Of a DNA stretch of 64,000 bases, positions 39,480-52,498 are shown piece after piece. Below the pieces are notes generated by a model. The model was given only the letters and a program-made list of their open reading frames with translations, searched no databases and was not told the origin of the DNA. The position numbers and the translations under genes are program-made. Each line of letters begins with the position of its first letter. Position 1 is the stretch's first letter. Origin of the DNA: Cardiocondyla obscurior (lineage: Eukaryota; Arthropoda; Insecta; Hymenoptera; Formicidae); NCBI RefSeq assembly GCF_019399895.1, contig NC_091872.1, positions 2,798,395-2,862,394 of the forward strand. Reading direction: 5' to 3'.

Positions 39480-41708
39480 TCAATCGATTTAAGCTGACAA
39501 TAATCGTTTCGAACAGTGTTAGAGTCCGAGAGATCGGAAGACGTTCGGGGGATAAAGATCTTCCAACTGTGTGCACTTAAGCATAAAGATTATTATTGAG
39601 GTCCTACGAGGAGAACTTTAATCCTTTCGAGACTCCGTATTTTTAGAAGTATTTTAGTGTACATGCTCTTTTTTTACAATTTCTCTGAGGTAAAAGATTC
39701 CTTCCGAGATTTCATATCGGCGATTTTTACATCAAAGTTTTAGTATATATGAAAATTGTTGCAACACAGTCCAAGTGCTATCTCGAAAGGATTAAAGGAC
39801 ATTAGATCACACTCGCTAGTCTATTACGATTTTTTCTTTTTATAAATACATATATATATATACACACATTTAATATATATCTTGTGACAGATATTCTATA
39901 TACCGTTGAGCTTCGATACCGCGTTTGCGTCGTAGAGGTATCGAACGGTACCGAGAATTTATTCGATGACGCTACAAATAAGCTGTGTTTATACGAGTCA
40001 CGCGTTACTCTACTTGTCCCTATTTTTTTCTTTTTTTTTTTAAATTAACATATTCGTTTCTTCTCCTATGGTTCGTTCCTACTTATCGTGCAATTACTGT
40101 TTTCTCGAGAAAATGTTGCTTGGGACGAGGGTATTCTAAAATAATGATAAGCTTTGTCTTGCCCGAGTAACGCGAGCTTGAGTGTCTTATCGCGAGCGAG
40201 AATTTTATATTTGTTCATCCGCTTCAATCGAATCCGATAGAGCCTGTCGCGAAAAAGAATGGTGGGAGCTGTGATTCTGTTGTGTGAGATCACGTTTTTA
40301 CACAGTTGAATACACGTCGGGTTCGTGTCGCTATTGGCGTGTTTCTTGCGAACGCAAATGCAAAATAATTGTTAATAGGAAAAATAAAAAAAAAAAAAGC
40401 CTATGCTTCATTTATATGCGGCATTGTATAAGCGAGTGTTCGTATGTATTTGCAATGCATTGAGTCTTGTCACTGCACGTATGTGTCTGGCATTAATCGT
40501 GCGAGGCGGTAGATGAAAGAAAGGCAGGCACACTTGTCTCAATCGGAAACAATTATTGTAAATTTCATCAGGAAACAATAGAAGAGAAGCAGAGAGTACT
40601 AGTAATTTATTATGCGCAACGAGAGCGATATTAGCAGCGATACAGCCGAGTTGTTATGTGAGAAATCTGAGCGGTTCGACTTTTTGTATACTCATATATA
40701 TTATATATTAGATATAGTATATATTAAATTATATTTTTCAGTGTGTATTTTTACTCCGTCTCGTTGATACTTCTGAAAAGAATGTTGATCTTTTTCACGC
40801 ATGTATGTACAAATAACGAGTTTCCTATTCTAATTTAGATTTAAGTGAGTCGACTGGTTCTTTCTTAAGCGCGTAAGTTATCGATCTTCCGAAAGAACCA
40901 CAGGGCTCGCTACGACATAGCCTAACACAATTGGAAGCTTTTTAATAGCGATGAAAGAAAGGGCCTTTGCCGATCTGTTCGCAGGCAATAAGTTATAAGA
41001 AATACTCCAAAGAGACGCAGTGTAAGATTTGTAACAAAACTTACCTTTATTAAAACATGCCATTAATGAAGAACATTATTTTTATTTAAAACTAATCAAC
41101 AATTAAATTATTAATTAGCGAAAGATATTAATCATATATTATATTACTTAGCACTAAGTTTCAGTTGTGTAACAAGTTAAGTCTCGAGGAAACCAATTTT
41201 GACCAAGAATAATTAAAGAAGGATCAAAGAATTAATTTTTAATAAAATAGTAATCGTGCTTTTTTTATGTTTTAGATTAATGTAATGTTTTAATGTTTTA
41301 GAATAATTTTTTAATTAGGTCTTAGGTTTTTCGCGCGGCTGGTTCATTGCACCGTTTCTGCGCCTGGTGGAGTCGCGCAAGTCGCAAGTGTAAATGAGTG
41401 CTGCACCGCCGGGGGGGGCAGCGATGGCCACCGGTGGCGCAGTGGTCAACTGACAGATACGCGACAGTCTGCTCGAGCGCTACATCGTTCCTGGGGTGTT
41501 CGCGCGGGTTGATAGAATGCTCGTTCCCGTCTGAGACAGCGGAGGAGCGAGAGCGAGAGAGAGGACGAATAAACGTGATACGTGTGCCCACGTGTGTGTG
41601 CGCGCGCGCTCGCGCGCGCGTGTGTCAAGTGCCCGAAACGCGCGCGAGAGAAAAAGAAGGAAAGAGCGAGCGGCGCGGCAACCCGCCACTGTCCCCGGCG
41701 CCGGTGGG
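39480..41708 (+). other. Glycogenin 3' UTR side and LCMT1 promoter side
   Basis: AT-rich sequence follows the glycogenin stop; a candidate AATAAA lies at 40383-40388. From about 41320 the composition turns GC- and CpG-rich up to the LCMT1 start, as for a promoter and 5' UTR. No other gene is supported; the long antisense frames opposite the glycogenin last exon and LCMT1 exon 1 look like shadows. Confidence 0.55.
41589..41625. repeat. Alternating purine-pyrimidine (GT/CG)n tract
   Basis: 37 nt of strict pyrimidine-purine alternation, mostly CG and TG steps, with a single break at 41610. It sits about 85 nt upstream of the LCMT1 start, so probably in its 5' UTR or core promoter. Such tracts can adopt Z-DNA. 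Confidence 0.85.
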
Positions 41709-44059
41709 ATGATCAAGGATATGGCGGACGATGAGGCCATACAGGCCACCAACGACGACGCCAGCGAGTGCAAACGGTACGCGGTGCAGCTCGGCTACTG
41801 GTGCGACCCGTTCATCAGCCTGTTCGTGAAGCAGACCGCGCGAAAAGCGCCCGAGATCAACCGCGGTTACTACGCCAGAGTCAAGGGCATCGAGCTCTTC
41901 GTCGACAAGTTCCTCAAGGTAAGCGTCACGGCGCCGGGCACCGTGGACGACCCCCCCTTCCTTCCTCCCGCGCTTTTTAATATATATCTTCCCTTCGATC
42001 TCGTTCTTTCTCTGCCTGTCGCGGTTCATATTCGTCTCCGCGAGATAGAGGGGAACGGTTTCGTCGCGACGCGACACACCGGAAAAGTCGCTCGTTCCTT
42101 CGTTTGCACCTTCTGCACCCTCTCTTCCCGCCTCTTGTCGTGGTACCGCTCTCCAACCCTGCCGCTCATTTGGTTTAACGGTCGCGCTTCGTCCGCGTTG
42201 CGCACCGTCGAGCCTACATTAATTTTAATTCGTACATAAAACAAATATTAAGCGCGTGGATCTTTTTACCGTGAACGCGGAAGAGCCTGAGAGGTGTAGG
42301 TGAGATGAGCGAACTCACTCGGTGGCGAGTATAACCTAGAACGCGAGACGGAATAATCGTGGATGATGGAGACAGAGAACGAACGAGGAAGCGAGGGGGA
42401 GGGGGGGTGATACAGCTGATCCGGACGGAGGGACGTGCCGCGGAGGAAACCTTGACCCGCCGGCGGCCGAGGCCCTGTCCTAATTCCCGCGAGATTCCCC
42501 GCTTTTATCCGCGACGGCTAGTCGATATAGGTCAATGAAAAAACGCGTGACGCGTACGAATCTCTTCGCTCATTTTCGAGCTGGCATCAACCGCATGCGA
42601 CTGCGGAATCTGCCCGTTTAAGCAGGACAAAAATATTCCGTGCGGTTGCGTACAAAGCCTGCGTTTTCCGCTCTAAGTTTACTTGGCACGAGCGCTGCTA
42701 AACCGTCGTGCGATATATATACTTATATAAAGGAAGAGAGAGAGAGAGATCTTGTGAGCATAAAAACGAAAAATCAATCATCTTCTGCAGTGTGACTAGC
42801 ACGTAGCCTGAAAAATTAACAGCCATCATTTTGTATAAAATTAAATATATATATTCAGACTAATTTATTATTTTCCATGGAATTATTTCATTTAGAACTG
42901 TAATCATTCATATTTGTGTGCATCTTCTTGTTGCACATGCATGCATCTTACTTTCCAAGATAGTTATAAATGAGATTAAGCTAGAATTAGCTTGTTAGCT
43001 GAAACAGGCTACAGTTTTTTAATTATAAATTTTTTAAATAAAACTATTTACAAAAATTAAAATTTTATTTCTGACCAGATAAGATGCTTTGTTAGATAAA
43101 TTTTATATTAATAATTTTATGTCTTTTTAATGTCGCTGGTTTCAAGGATAAATTTTCTATTTATGTAGCTGTCTGGTGGTAAAGGTCAGATCATAAACTT
43201 GGGCGCTGGTTTTGACACTCTTTATTGGAGACTCAGGGAGGCAGGTAATAGCCCTGCGAACTTTGTGGAGCTTGACTTCCCGAGCATAACTGCGAAGAAA
43301 TGTTATCAGATCAAGAAGCACAAGCAATTAATCGATATGTTAAACACCGAAGGTAAACTGTTGCACGTTATTCTATCATTGCCTTCGCAACGATGGCGTT
43401 TACTTATTGCACATGTAACTGCGATCTTTCAGACGGAGAAATCCGATTTTCGACCACAGACCTACACGCCGCAAATTATCATTTGGTTGGTACAGATCTG
43501 CGACACATAGCGGAGCTAAATAACAAATTGGCTCAAGCCGAAGTCAATTTCAGTTTACCCACTATGTTCCTGGCAGAATGCGTTTTAGTATACGTAGACG
43601 CTAGCGCGACCTCGTCGCTATTGAAATGGCTAGCGGGCAAGTTTCCGAATAGCCTCTTTGTTAGCTACGAACAGGTGAATATGAAAGACAAATTCGGCCA
43701 GGTGATGTTGTCAAATCTTCGAAGCCGTGGATGCTTACTGGCAGGCGTGGAGGATTGCGAGTCGTTAGAGACTCAACAAAGACGGTAGGTGAATCTCTCG
43801 AATTTATTTGATTAATCCAATTAAAGCGAATTATTCGACGAATGATTATTGCAGTTTCACGATAAACAATTGGGAGGGCACGAGCGCGTGGACGATGGTG
43901 GATATTTATGATTCACTGCCTGTAATGGACCGTAGTCGAATCGAGCACATAGAAATGCTGGATGAACGAGAGCTCCTTACCCAGCTGCTCCAGCACTACT
44001 GCATCGCCATCGCTTGGAACGGACAAACGTTTAAAAATCTGTCTATAGCACAGGGTTAG
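41709..44059 (+). CDS. LCMT1: Leucine carboxyl methyltransferase 1
   Basis: Four plus-strand exons, 41709-41918, 43169-43352, 43433-43784 and 43855-44059, join in phase to 316 residues (vertebrate LCMT1 is slightly longer). Role: SAM-dependent methylation of the C-terminal Leu of the PP2A catalytic subunit, which controls assembly of PP2A holoenzymes with B subunits. Seen: KRYAVQLGYWCDPFISLFVK, then RKAPEINRGYYARVKGIE in exon 1; the SAM-binding loop INLGAGFDTLYWRLRE (~79-94); FVELDFPSI; the conserved TMFLAECVLVYVDASATSSL; FVSYEQVNMKDKFGQVM; and a C-terminal LDERELLTQLLQHYC. Start: the ATG at 41709 (MIKDM) is the first in frame; the in-frame ATG at 41721 (MADDEAIQ) is an equally plausible start. 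The gene converges on ACADVL. Confidence 0.96.
41919..43168 (+). other. LCMT1 intron 1
   Basis: 1.25-kb intron starting GTAAGC and ending TATGTAG. The first 600 nt continue the CpG-rich character of the promoter region and the rest is AT-rich. No nested gene is seen. Confidence 0.8.
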
Positions 44060-47000
44060 GCATTACCGCCTGACTCTTTTTCTCTATGTCTCTCTCGCGA
44101 GTTACTCCAGGTAATGATGTCATATAATTCAGGCTCGTACGAGCCTTCGTAAGTTACATAATGCCCTGACAGCAGGAGATAATTAACATTTCTCAGATTG
44201 TGCTTAAATAATTGCGATTAATCGACGAGTTGAAATAGTTTACGTCGCGAAAAAATAGTATCCTCGAGTTGAAATGCTTTTAACTTTTCGTCTACAGAAA
44301 GCCATTGCTGTAATATTTTTTATAAGCTTCGTTATACTTATCATTTTTCGCGTATTGTACGCGTCACAGATTGTTTAAGGAGTGCTGCAATTGAGAGAAA
44401 AAGATTGCGATTACGTTGATCGAATCGCGTGAGAATCGGTATGCGACTAAATGATACGAACGGCGGTCGGATGAATTCTGGTGCCCTTTCGCAAATGTCA
44501 TTTCCAGTCATTCTAATTTATGTGAGACATATCTGAATTTGCTAATGTATAGCGATTCTACCTGCAAAGGATCGTCTCGTTTTTCATTATAGACTTATGT
44601 ATAAAGTTTTACAATCGTTATTATAATTATAGATTGCTATTGTTATATGATCGCGGCCAAACGTCGTGACGTGACGCGCAGAGTAATTTATTATATTATG
44701 ATATGTCATTGAGGATCAAATAATTCAATAATTTATTACGTCTTTATCACTTAATTCGCTTGTTATAAGAATATTATAAATTTTTTTTTTTTGTAATAAG
44801 TGGAAGTCGTAGAATCTGGTTCTAAAGTATAATTTCGTATAGAAATTTATAAAATCTAGTTTTTTTTTTATTATTTGTATTTTTTCACTATTTTCTCGCG
44901 TTAATAAGAAATGTACTTTTTTTTTTTTAGAAAAATATGTAGAACAAATAGACACAAATTTACATTTTTATTCTTTTATCTCAGATTTGAAACTATTTTT
45001 CTGAAAAAAAAAATCGTATGTACATTCGATTTTACGAAAGTCTTAATATATATTATGATATTTGAGATATAATGTAAAATTATTTCATACGCGCGCGACC
45101 CGATCCTTGTGTATATCTGTGTGCGTGCGTGTGTGCATGTTACATGTTAGAGATTACGAATTATTGAATCGTGATAAGGCGATTAGTATTACAATGTAAG
45201 CGGTCAGTTTCGTACAGGCACGTGTTTTGCGAGCTACGCGGAGATATATATATATATATATATTACTTAAAATAATAAAATGTGTGCAACGAAAGTAAGA
45301 CTTTAAGTGTCGAAGTACTCTTACGAAAGAATACGTGCGACAAGATACCGCGCGATGGCGAATATTAGCTTGAAATAAAGTCTGCGACATACGTTCGTAA
45401 TTAATTTTATTCATTCGCTCGTAGATGTAAATTCACTCGTGACTTTTACTTGCACCAACTGTATAATTAAAAAAAAAAAAAAAAAGAAAAACGCGCGTCG
45501 ATGTTCTTTGATATAAAAAAATTTAATTGATTTTTTTTTTCGTATATAAAACTGGAGACACTTACGCTGGCACAGTATTCCGCTTGTTTTTTTCAACACC
45601 AATAGAAAGAGTATCTTGCACTTAAGCAAGTCAACGTATTGATATGTGGTAAGAGGAATCGACAAAGATTTATTTTCATATTGAGGAATATCAGGGTGAC
45701 GCATGTGTATTCAGTCTAAGGATAATATGAAGAGGTATCATAAGCTTTTACGAGATACATTATTCTTTTTGTACATACAAAGTGCGTAACGTCTCATGAG
45801 CAGAATTTGAACTTTATCGTCGCGGGTTAAACGACCGCCGAGATTGTTTATTGAGCACATCAGAAAGAAAGGGAGAATGTTCGCTTTTCTGGAGTTTGAC
45901 GGCCTACCGGAAATTGAAAATCGATCTGTAGCAGTGTTGTGTCGGTGTACACCTGATTTTAGCGATCTCGCCTCAAATGTGAACGATAACTTTTCAGTCT
46001 GCTCTAACAAGCAGAGTTTCTATAATCACCACGTTCTGTCTTGCGTATTTCTCGATCGTTTCTCTGATATTTTTAGCGTTATACGAGCAACGCTAAAAGT
46101 ATTTCGGTATCGATAACTTATTATTAAATGCATTGGTTACTTACCAAATTAAAGAGACGATGAGAGTGCAATACGGGTTCAAACAGTAATATGCACAGAT
46201 TTGCAAAAAAATGTACAGGTGATTCTTCAGTCATTTGCCCCTTCAACAAGTAAAATTACATACCTGGAGTAACAAACACGTATAAGAAAAAACAAAAAAA
46301 AACAAAAAACAAAAAAAAAACAAAAAAAATAGTCAGATGTTCTATTTTTCTCAGAAGTTACAAAAATTGCAGCCATTGTTACGATATCTATCAACGTTCG
46401 TAGGTAAAACCCCGTCTCCACCTTCCCTCGCCCGACATGTCGCCTTTGCACGTAGTGAAATAATCAAAACCTACCTTTTGCGTTAGTTTTGTGTCACATG
46501 TAAGTCATTCAAGATAATATTAACTAATTTCTTCGAGCGCTTGCTCATGTGTTCAGGTCGCCTTTAAGTTTGAGAATCAAAGCTATTTGCTATTTGCAAC
46601 TCAGGAACGCGTTTCTCTAGACACCGTCGTGAGAATTCTAGCAAAACACTGCCACTATGAAAATTGAGAAATCTTAAAGCTCATTGAAATTCAGTGAATT
46701 TGCAATTTTCACTTACACCTGTCGGTTCTTTGAAACGAAAAAACAATTGCGAAAAAGTGTTACCATTATAATTTATACAATAAAGTTTTTTTTCTAAATT
46801 TCTCTCATTTTTTATTAAATATATCTAGTTTAGCTTGAACTGACACATCTTTAATATTTTTTAATCAGACACTAACTACAACTATTCTTTTTTTTTTTAC
46901 AAATAGTAATTTATTAAAAGTTAATAAACTCTACATTATTTTATTTCAATAGACAACGAACTTTTTCTAACTTTGCCATTATTGCCTTAAAAACGCAACA

Positions 47001-48141
47001 TATTTAAAAAAAAAACTTATTTCTCCTATAGCTCAGTATTAATAAGTTTCGTTGCATTACGCAGAATAGGAATCGTCGCGATTAATTAAAAACGAGTCTA
47101 CGAGAATTAAGTAGGACTAAAAGAAATCGGGAACTAAAGTAATTTGATTCTCAAACTTAAGTAATGCGATAGTGTTGTGCGGACAGCTTCATGTTTCTTC
47201 GCCTCGATTTCATTTTACATTACATTAATCTTATGTACGGATATTGTACACCTTGAACAAGAATAAGATATGGAATCTTATATATATATATATAAATATA
47301 TATATGGACATTCAGTGTGCTTCCACTATCATTATGAACTGATAAACGTACGATGGAAAAATTGTGCATCTTTATATTCTCATAATTGTGATATTGTTAA
47401 ATTATGCATTTAACAGTTAGAAAAACGAGTAATCAGTTACTATAATTGATTGTAGCTTCCTGTTTGATACATTTCTTTCGCATGTTCCATGCTAAGAAGT
47501 TTCTTTAAGTGGGAAAAGAGAGCAGCTATTAAATTAACATATTTTTAAATGTATAAGATAAAAAAAAAATATGTATATGCCGTGAGACGGTAACACACTT
47601 CTCCCGTTTAAAGTCTTTCATTTAATTTATATTGTATAAAAAACGACTTAGCACGGTGTAATTTATTAAAATTATTTTATTATATTAACGGAACTGATGG
47701 ATATATAAAATGAATAAACAGCATCTAAGAAAATAAAATGCCAAATAGATCGCATTATTTATACAGCTGTACATTTGAAATCGCCTTTGCGTGTAAAGAA
47801 GTATAAAGAGATATTAAAAATACATAATTTTCTATATACGTTTAGACACACCTATACTTTGCACCTTATTAAGTTTAACATTTGCATTGATTCCTTATTT
47901 GATAAGTTTCGCGAAAAATTACAGTCGATTATGAATTAACTTTACATTTGTACTTATAATTTACTGTATTATTTACATGTTTTTATTTATAAGATTATTT
48001 GTGAATTAAAATATGAATTATAAAAAGAATAATGAAATATTTTTCTCACCGTAAAAAAAGAAACTCCATTATTCTTTTATATCCCGCAAAATAATTTCAA
48101 GATTGGATAAGTTATGTCTCATAGTTCATCATATATGTTTC
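44060..48141. other. Convergent 3' spacer between LCMT1 and ACADVL
   Basis: About 4 kb, AT-rich, between two genes transcribed toward each other; it should contain both 3' UTRs. Candidate poly(A) hexamers: AATAAA at 45374-45379 (plus, for LCMT1) and 47987-47982 (minus, for ACADVL). Simple repeats include TA runs near 45245 and 47280 and an A-rich stretch interrupted by C at 46290-46330. Overlapping open frames on both strands at 45740-46116 are not convincing. Confidence 0.55.
47982..47987 (-). promoter_or_regulatory. Candidate poly(A) signal for ACADVL
   Basis: AATAAA on the minus strand about 155 nt past the ACADVL stop codon, a typical distance for a short insect 3' UTR. Confidence 0.4.
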
Positions 48142-50599
48142 TTAAAAACCCAACGGGTTTGATTGTACGCACCCACCGACATCGCATACGTTCTTTGAAA
48201 TTTTGCTCAAGTTACTAAAGATGTCTAAATGTTTGGTCGAATTGACCTGTTGCAGATTATGTGCAGCGCGACTCGACGCCTGTAACAATAAAACTTGCAT
48301 TAAGCAACCATATCTACTAATTAAAAAAATTGTAACACTTCATCGTTAGCAGAATCGAATAATATAGTATGAAAAATAAGTTAATTAATTAATTATTATT
48401 TTAAAAACATTTTTTGAATTAACTATTTATGCATTATCAATCCTGCTAAAATTTTAATAAAGAATAACGTTCATACCTCCGCGCACCAAGTTCGTGTAAT
48501 TAACAATTCATGTTCGGCGCTGGGTAGATTCTTGTTCAATGACATAGTCGTCCTGCTTAAGATAACCGCCATTGTATACGTATCGAAAGCAGCCTGTGTA
48601 ATCCTATTGAGGATAAATTGTTCGTCTACAATACCTCGTCCGTATTTAATGAGACAGGATTCTATAACTTGACCGAAGTTTTCCACGCTCTGCAATTATA
48701 TATGTATTTGTATTATATATATTAGTTTAAAAAAAACTCTAATTTGCATTAAATTTGTCATTCTCACCTTTGAGCATAGCGCGGCACTCTCTGCTAATTT
48801 TGGATGTACCAAATTTCCAAAGGTAGGCGGTGATTTTAAGCCAATTGCCCTAGTTGCTCGCTTAGTAGCTTCCTCGAATATCAATCCTAAATTCGCTGTA
48901 GGATTCTTGAAAGCCTTCTGGAGCTCTTTCAAGTGGCTGCCAGCGTATTGAATACCGGTGAGCGACACGAATAAACGCAAAATATCGTTTGTTCCTTCAA
49001 AAATTGGGAATATACGTAGATCACGCATTACACGTTCTAAGCCAGTTTCAGTCATGAAACCCATTCCTCCTAAAGTCTGAATAGCTTCGTTGCATACCCA
49101 CCACGCGGATTCGGATCCAAAGCACTAAAAAAAAAAAAAATTATTTAAATATATCGATGATAAATTTGCAGTTTTATCTATTAAAAATGTATTAAAATTT
49201 TTAATAAAGTAAATTAATCGAACAGAAAAAGAAGAATTACCTTAGAAATAGCTGCTTCCAAATGATAGTCTTGACTACCGCTATCCATGTTACCGGAAAT
49301 CATGTACGCGAGAGATTCAGTAACATAGTGAAGCATAGCCATACGTCCTAATTTTTCTTGTATCGCGCCATAGTTGTTCAACGTACGACCAAATTGTACT
49401 CGTTGCGTGGCATGATTCACAGCTTTATTAATGCAGTAACGCATGGTGCCAGAAAGAGCCGCAGACATACCAAACCTACCATTGTTTAGAATATTCATTG
49501 CAACCTTAAAACCTTCACCTTCTTTGCCGAGGACATTTTCCGCTGGAATTTTAACGTCTTCGAAGAAAAGCGCAGCTGTATTGCTGCATTTAATGCCCAT
49601 TTTTTTTTCGGGCGGTCCACTGGTGACACCGCCGAATCCTCTTTCCACGATGAAAGCAGTTACTTTATCCTTCGTTTCGCCCGTTTTCGGATCTTTGATA
49701 GGTACTTTCGCAAACACGGTCATGATATCGGCAATGCCGCCATTTGATATCCAAATCTTGTTGCCGTTGAGAACATAGTGTGATCCGTCTTCAGATTTAA
49801 CAGCACGCGAGCGTATCGAACCGGCATCAGAACCGGAACTCGGTTCGGTTAAACAAAAAGCGGCGTATTTGCCACTACTAACTTGGGGCAGGTATTTGGC
49901 TTTTTGTTCTGGTGTGCCATACAAAAGTATACCCTGTAAACGTTTAATAATACTCATAATCACATTAATGATAAAATTATAATTGAGAAAAATAATAAAA
50001 TATATCAAAAGGCAAAACACAACGGTAAAATTTTTTTTTTTTTTTACCTTAAACCCTATGCTTTGATGCGCACCCAGAGTGATACCGATGCCCAGGTCAT
50101 GATAACCGCATATTTCAACGATTCGAGCGTACTGAGTGTTCGTTAATCCTAATCCACCGTATTCGGTGGGCACTTGCAAAGCGAAAGCTCCCATGTCCCA
50201 GAGAGCAGTCGCTGTTTTTTCGTCCACACACGCGTTTTGATCATTTTTTACTGGGTCATTTACTTCCTAAAAAAAAAAAGGAAAAATGTAGGATAAGGAT
50301 TAGCTTTTTATATTTCGATTACAGTACTCTTTAAGAAGATCTTTACCTCGTAGAATTTTTCTACAGGATCAATAAGCATTTTTATTGTGTCAGTTTGGTC
50401 CTGATTCATAGGTTCTGGGAAGGGACATACTTGATTCAGCTGTAACTGACCACGAAAAAGATTCATGGTAAAAGATTGAGATTCCTTTACAGAGGCATGT
50501 TCTCGCTTCGGCGTTACTTCCTTGATTTTTGCCGCTGTTTGGGTAGCCAAACATCTGTCGAATAATATTTATTTATTCTCATACACAAATAATTTCCAT

Positions 50600-50630
<31 letters not shown>

Positions 50631-51357
50631 TTATTGGCAAATTATAATTAAATCGCATAAATAATATATATTTTTCTACTTATTTATTTGCAATTCAATA
50701 TTCTTCTTATTATGCAAAGAAATATTCTATCTTGAAACATATGTTAAACTTTTATTTCTCAATTTTTAAAACATTTGAACTTGAGATAGAGTCAATGATA
50801 GTACAAATCAAGTATTTTAATAACTGCGTGTTAATATACAATGAATATAACGGTTTCCAATAGCATTTAGTTTATATGACGTATGCATGTGCTTGAAAGT
50901 CTTGTGCCACTGGGGGCATAGTCCAAAGTCCGTATATGTGTATGTGTATGCACTTGCAACTAAAAATATCGAACACGGATTTACAGAATAAAATATAGAT
51001 CAATTATTTAACGAAGATCAATTACGACAAGCTATTTATATCGCTCGTATATAAAAATTTCTTAAATTACAAATCAATTTGTTAAAAACCAAGTCGTCTA
51101 TTTCGTGTGACGTTTCGTACGTACGTACGTACACAAGAAATTATATTACAGCCGTACGTGATGTGAATTTGAATCGACAAGTTGGTTTCAACGTTAAATT
51201 CTATTAAATCGAAATTGGCTTCAATTGAGAATAGGTCACTCCAAGCAAGGCGACAATTAACTCTTTACCTGGACGTGATGTAGGTCCCCAACGGCGTCTC
51301 GACGGCTTTGTTGAGATTCCTAGTGTTCGGCGAAAGGATCTTAGCGATGCGAAACAT
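48142..51357 (-). CDS. ACADVL: Very-long-chain acyl-CoA dehydrogenase
   Basis: Seven minus-strand exons, 51357-51269, 50554-50347, 50266-50048, 49933-49241, 49124-48768, 48689-48477 and 48279-48142, join in phase to 638 residues (human VLCAD precursor 655). Role: first step of mitochondrial beta-oxidation of long acyl-CoAs, FAD-dependent, passing electrons to ETF at the inner membrane. Seen: a basic Arg/Asn-rich N-terminus fitting a targeting peptide; VPTEYGGLGLTNTQYARIVE; FCLTEPSSGSDAGSIRSRAV (FAD-binding); NKIWISNGGIADIMTVFAK; VQFGRTLNNYGAIQEKL; and the catalytic Glu446 in PIFEGTNDILRLF. The extra C-terminal ~180 residues typical of VLCAD, against MCAD-type enzymes, are present. Start: first ATG, MFRIAKIL, in a short first exon. 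A 27-A run lies in intron 1. Confidence 0.97.
50604..50630. repeat. 27-nt poly-A run (poly-T on the ACADVL transcript)
   Basis: Perfect run of A on the plus strand, inside ACADVL intron 1 and 50-76 nt upstream of the exon 2 acceptor on the transcript, where it reads as poly-U. Long homopolymers are common across this window; another of 26 A is at 61071-61096. Confidence 0.9.
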
Positions 51358-52433
51358 CGTCGTAGCCTATGTGATGCGTCGTTGACGAAAAATCTATTGA
51401 CGGGGATTGAAACGAGGGACGAATATTTTGTTGTTACACTTAGCGAATCAACGGCGTAACACCGAAAGCTATGCGACACCGCCTTCTGTTGTCGTCGAAC
51501 TGAAACGCATTACAAAACTGCATTTTACTCTTGATAGAATAGTAGGAGAGGAGTAGAGCGCGCATATATACCGAGGAAGACAGAGACCGAGAAGCGAAAC
51601 TTGCTAGTAAAAAGTGAGAACGATTTATCAGCGCCGACCTGTCGTTCTCACCGAACTAAACACGATGGACGTCGGCGATGTTGCGCAAAATTCAAACCAA
51701 TACGCCTGTGTGAGTGCGCACATGTGCTTCCTTTAACTAAGCACAGATTGCGTTCGGGAAGACGCTATTCGTACTATAAGATGCTAGCTAAGACGACTTG
51801 TTGTATATCAAAGTGAGTAAAAAAATTAATTTGATTGATTAAGAGCGATACAGGAGGAGCTTCGTTTAAGCGACATAACGGTAATTAACCTACTGTTCAG
51901 AATTTATAATCGTGACGACAAACTAAATTAAAAACTATATCGAAAGACCGTATTATATTAATAACCTTCACGACAAAGATAAAGCCAACAATAGATATTT
52001 TTTCCAAGTTTATTTAAGATCTCTCATTAAATCTATACCACCCATAATAAATCTTACGTGACTAAGTATTTCCATTTTTTTTTTATTTTCTTTTTTTTTT
52101 TTTATTTTCTTTTTTTTTTTATTACGGTCTAGAAAATCTATACATAATTAAGACCCGAAAAAGACTAAAAGATTAAACCCGTACACTGCCATATACGTTG
52201 CAGTCGAGTCTTCGTATTCTGCACTCGTTTCCTCGCGCGCTTCTTAATTCCACATTACCGCTTAATCACAATTAATCAATTAATACCGACGTGCAGAGCA
52301 CGAAGATCCGATTTATTAGATAATTTATGACTGACATGGAATCGTCTGCATTATATTAAACACACACATAATGTTTGAGGGATAAAGTCAGTCGAGGTAT
52401 TACTCATTTGTGGGACGTAATGCGTGTGGATGT

Positions 52434-52498
52434 ATGTGTATATATATACTATATATATATCCATATATATATCTCCATATATATGTATATATATGTAT
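52434..52498. repeat. TA-rich microsatellite
   Basis: Interrupted TA repeats broken by CCA, CTCCA and TG units. The open frame across it translates to Tyr/Ile repeats and is not a gene. Confidence 0.85.

Noticed and set aside
45738..46116. Overlapping 90-codon frames on both strands
   Set aside because: No homology I recognise, both strands are open together, and the site is the shared 3' side of two genes.
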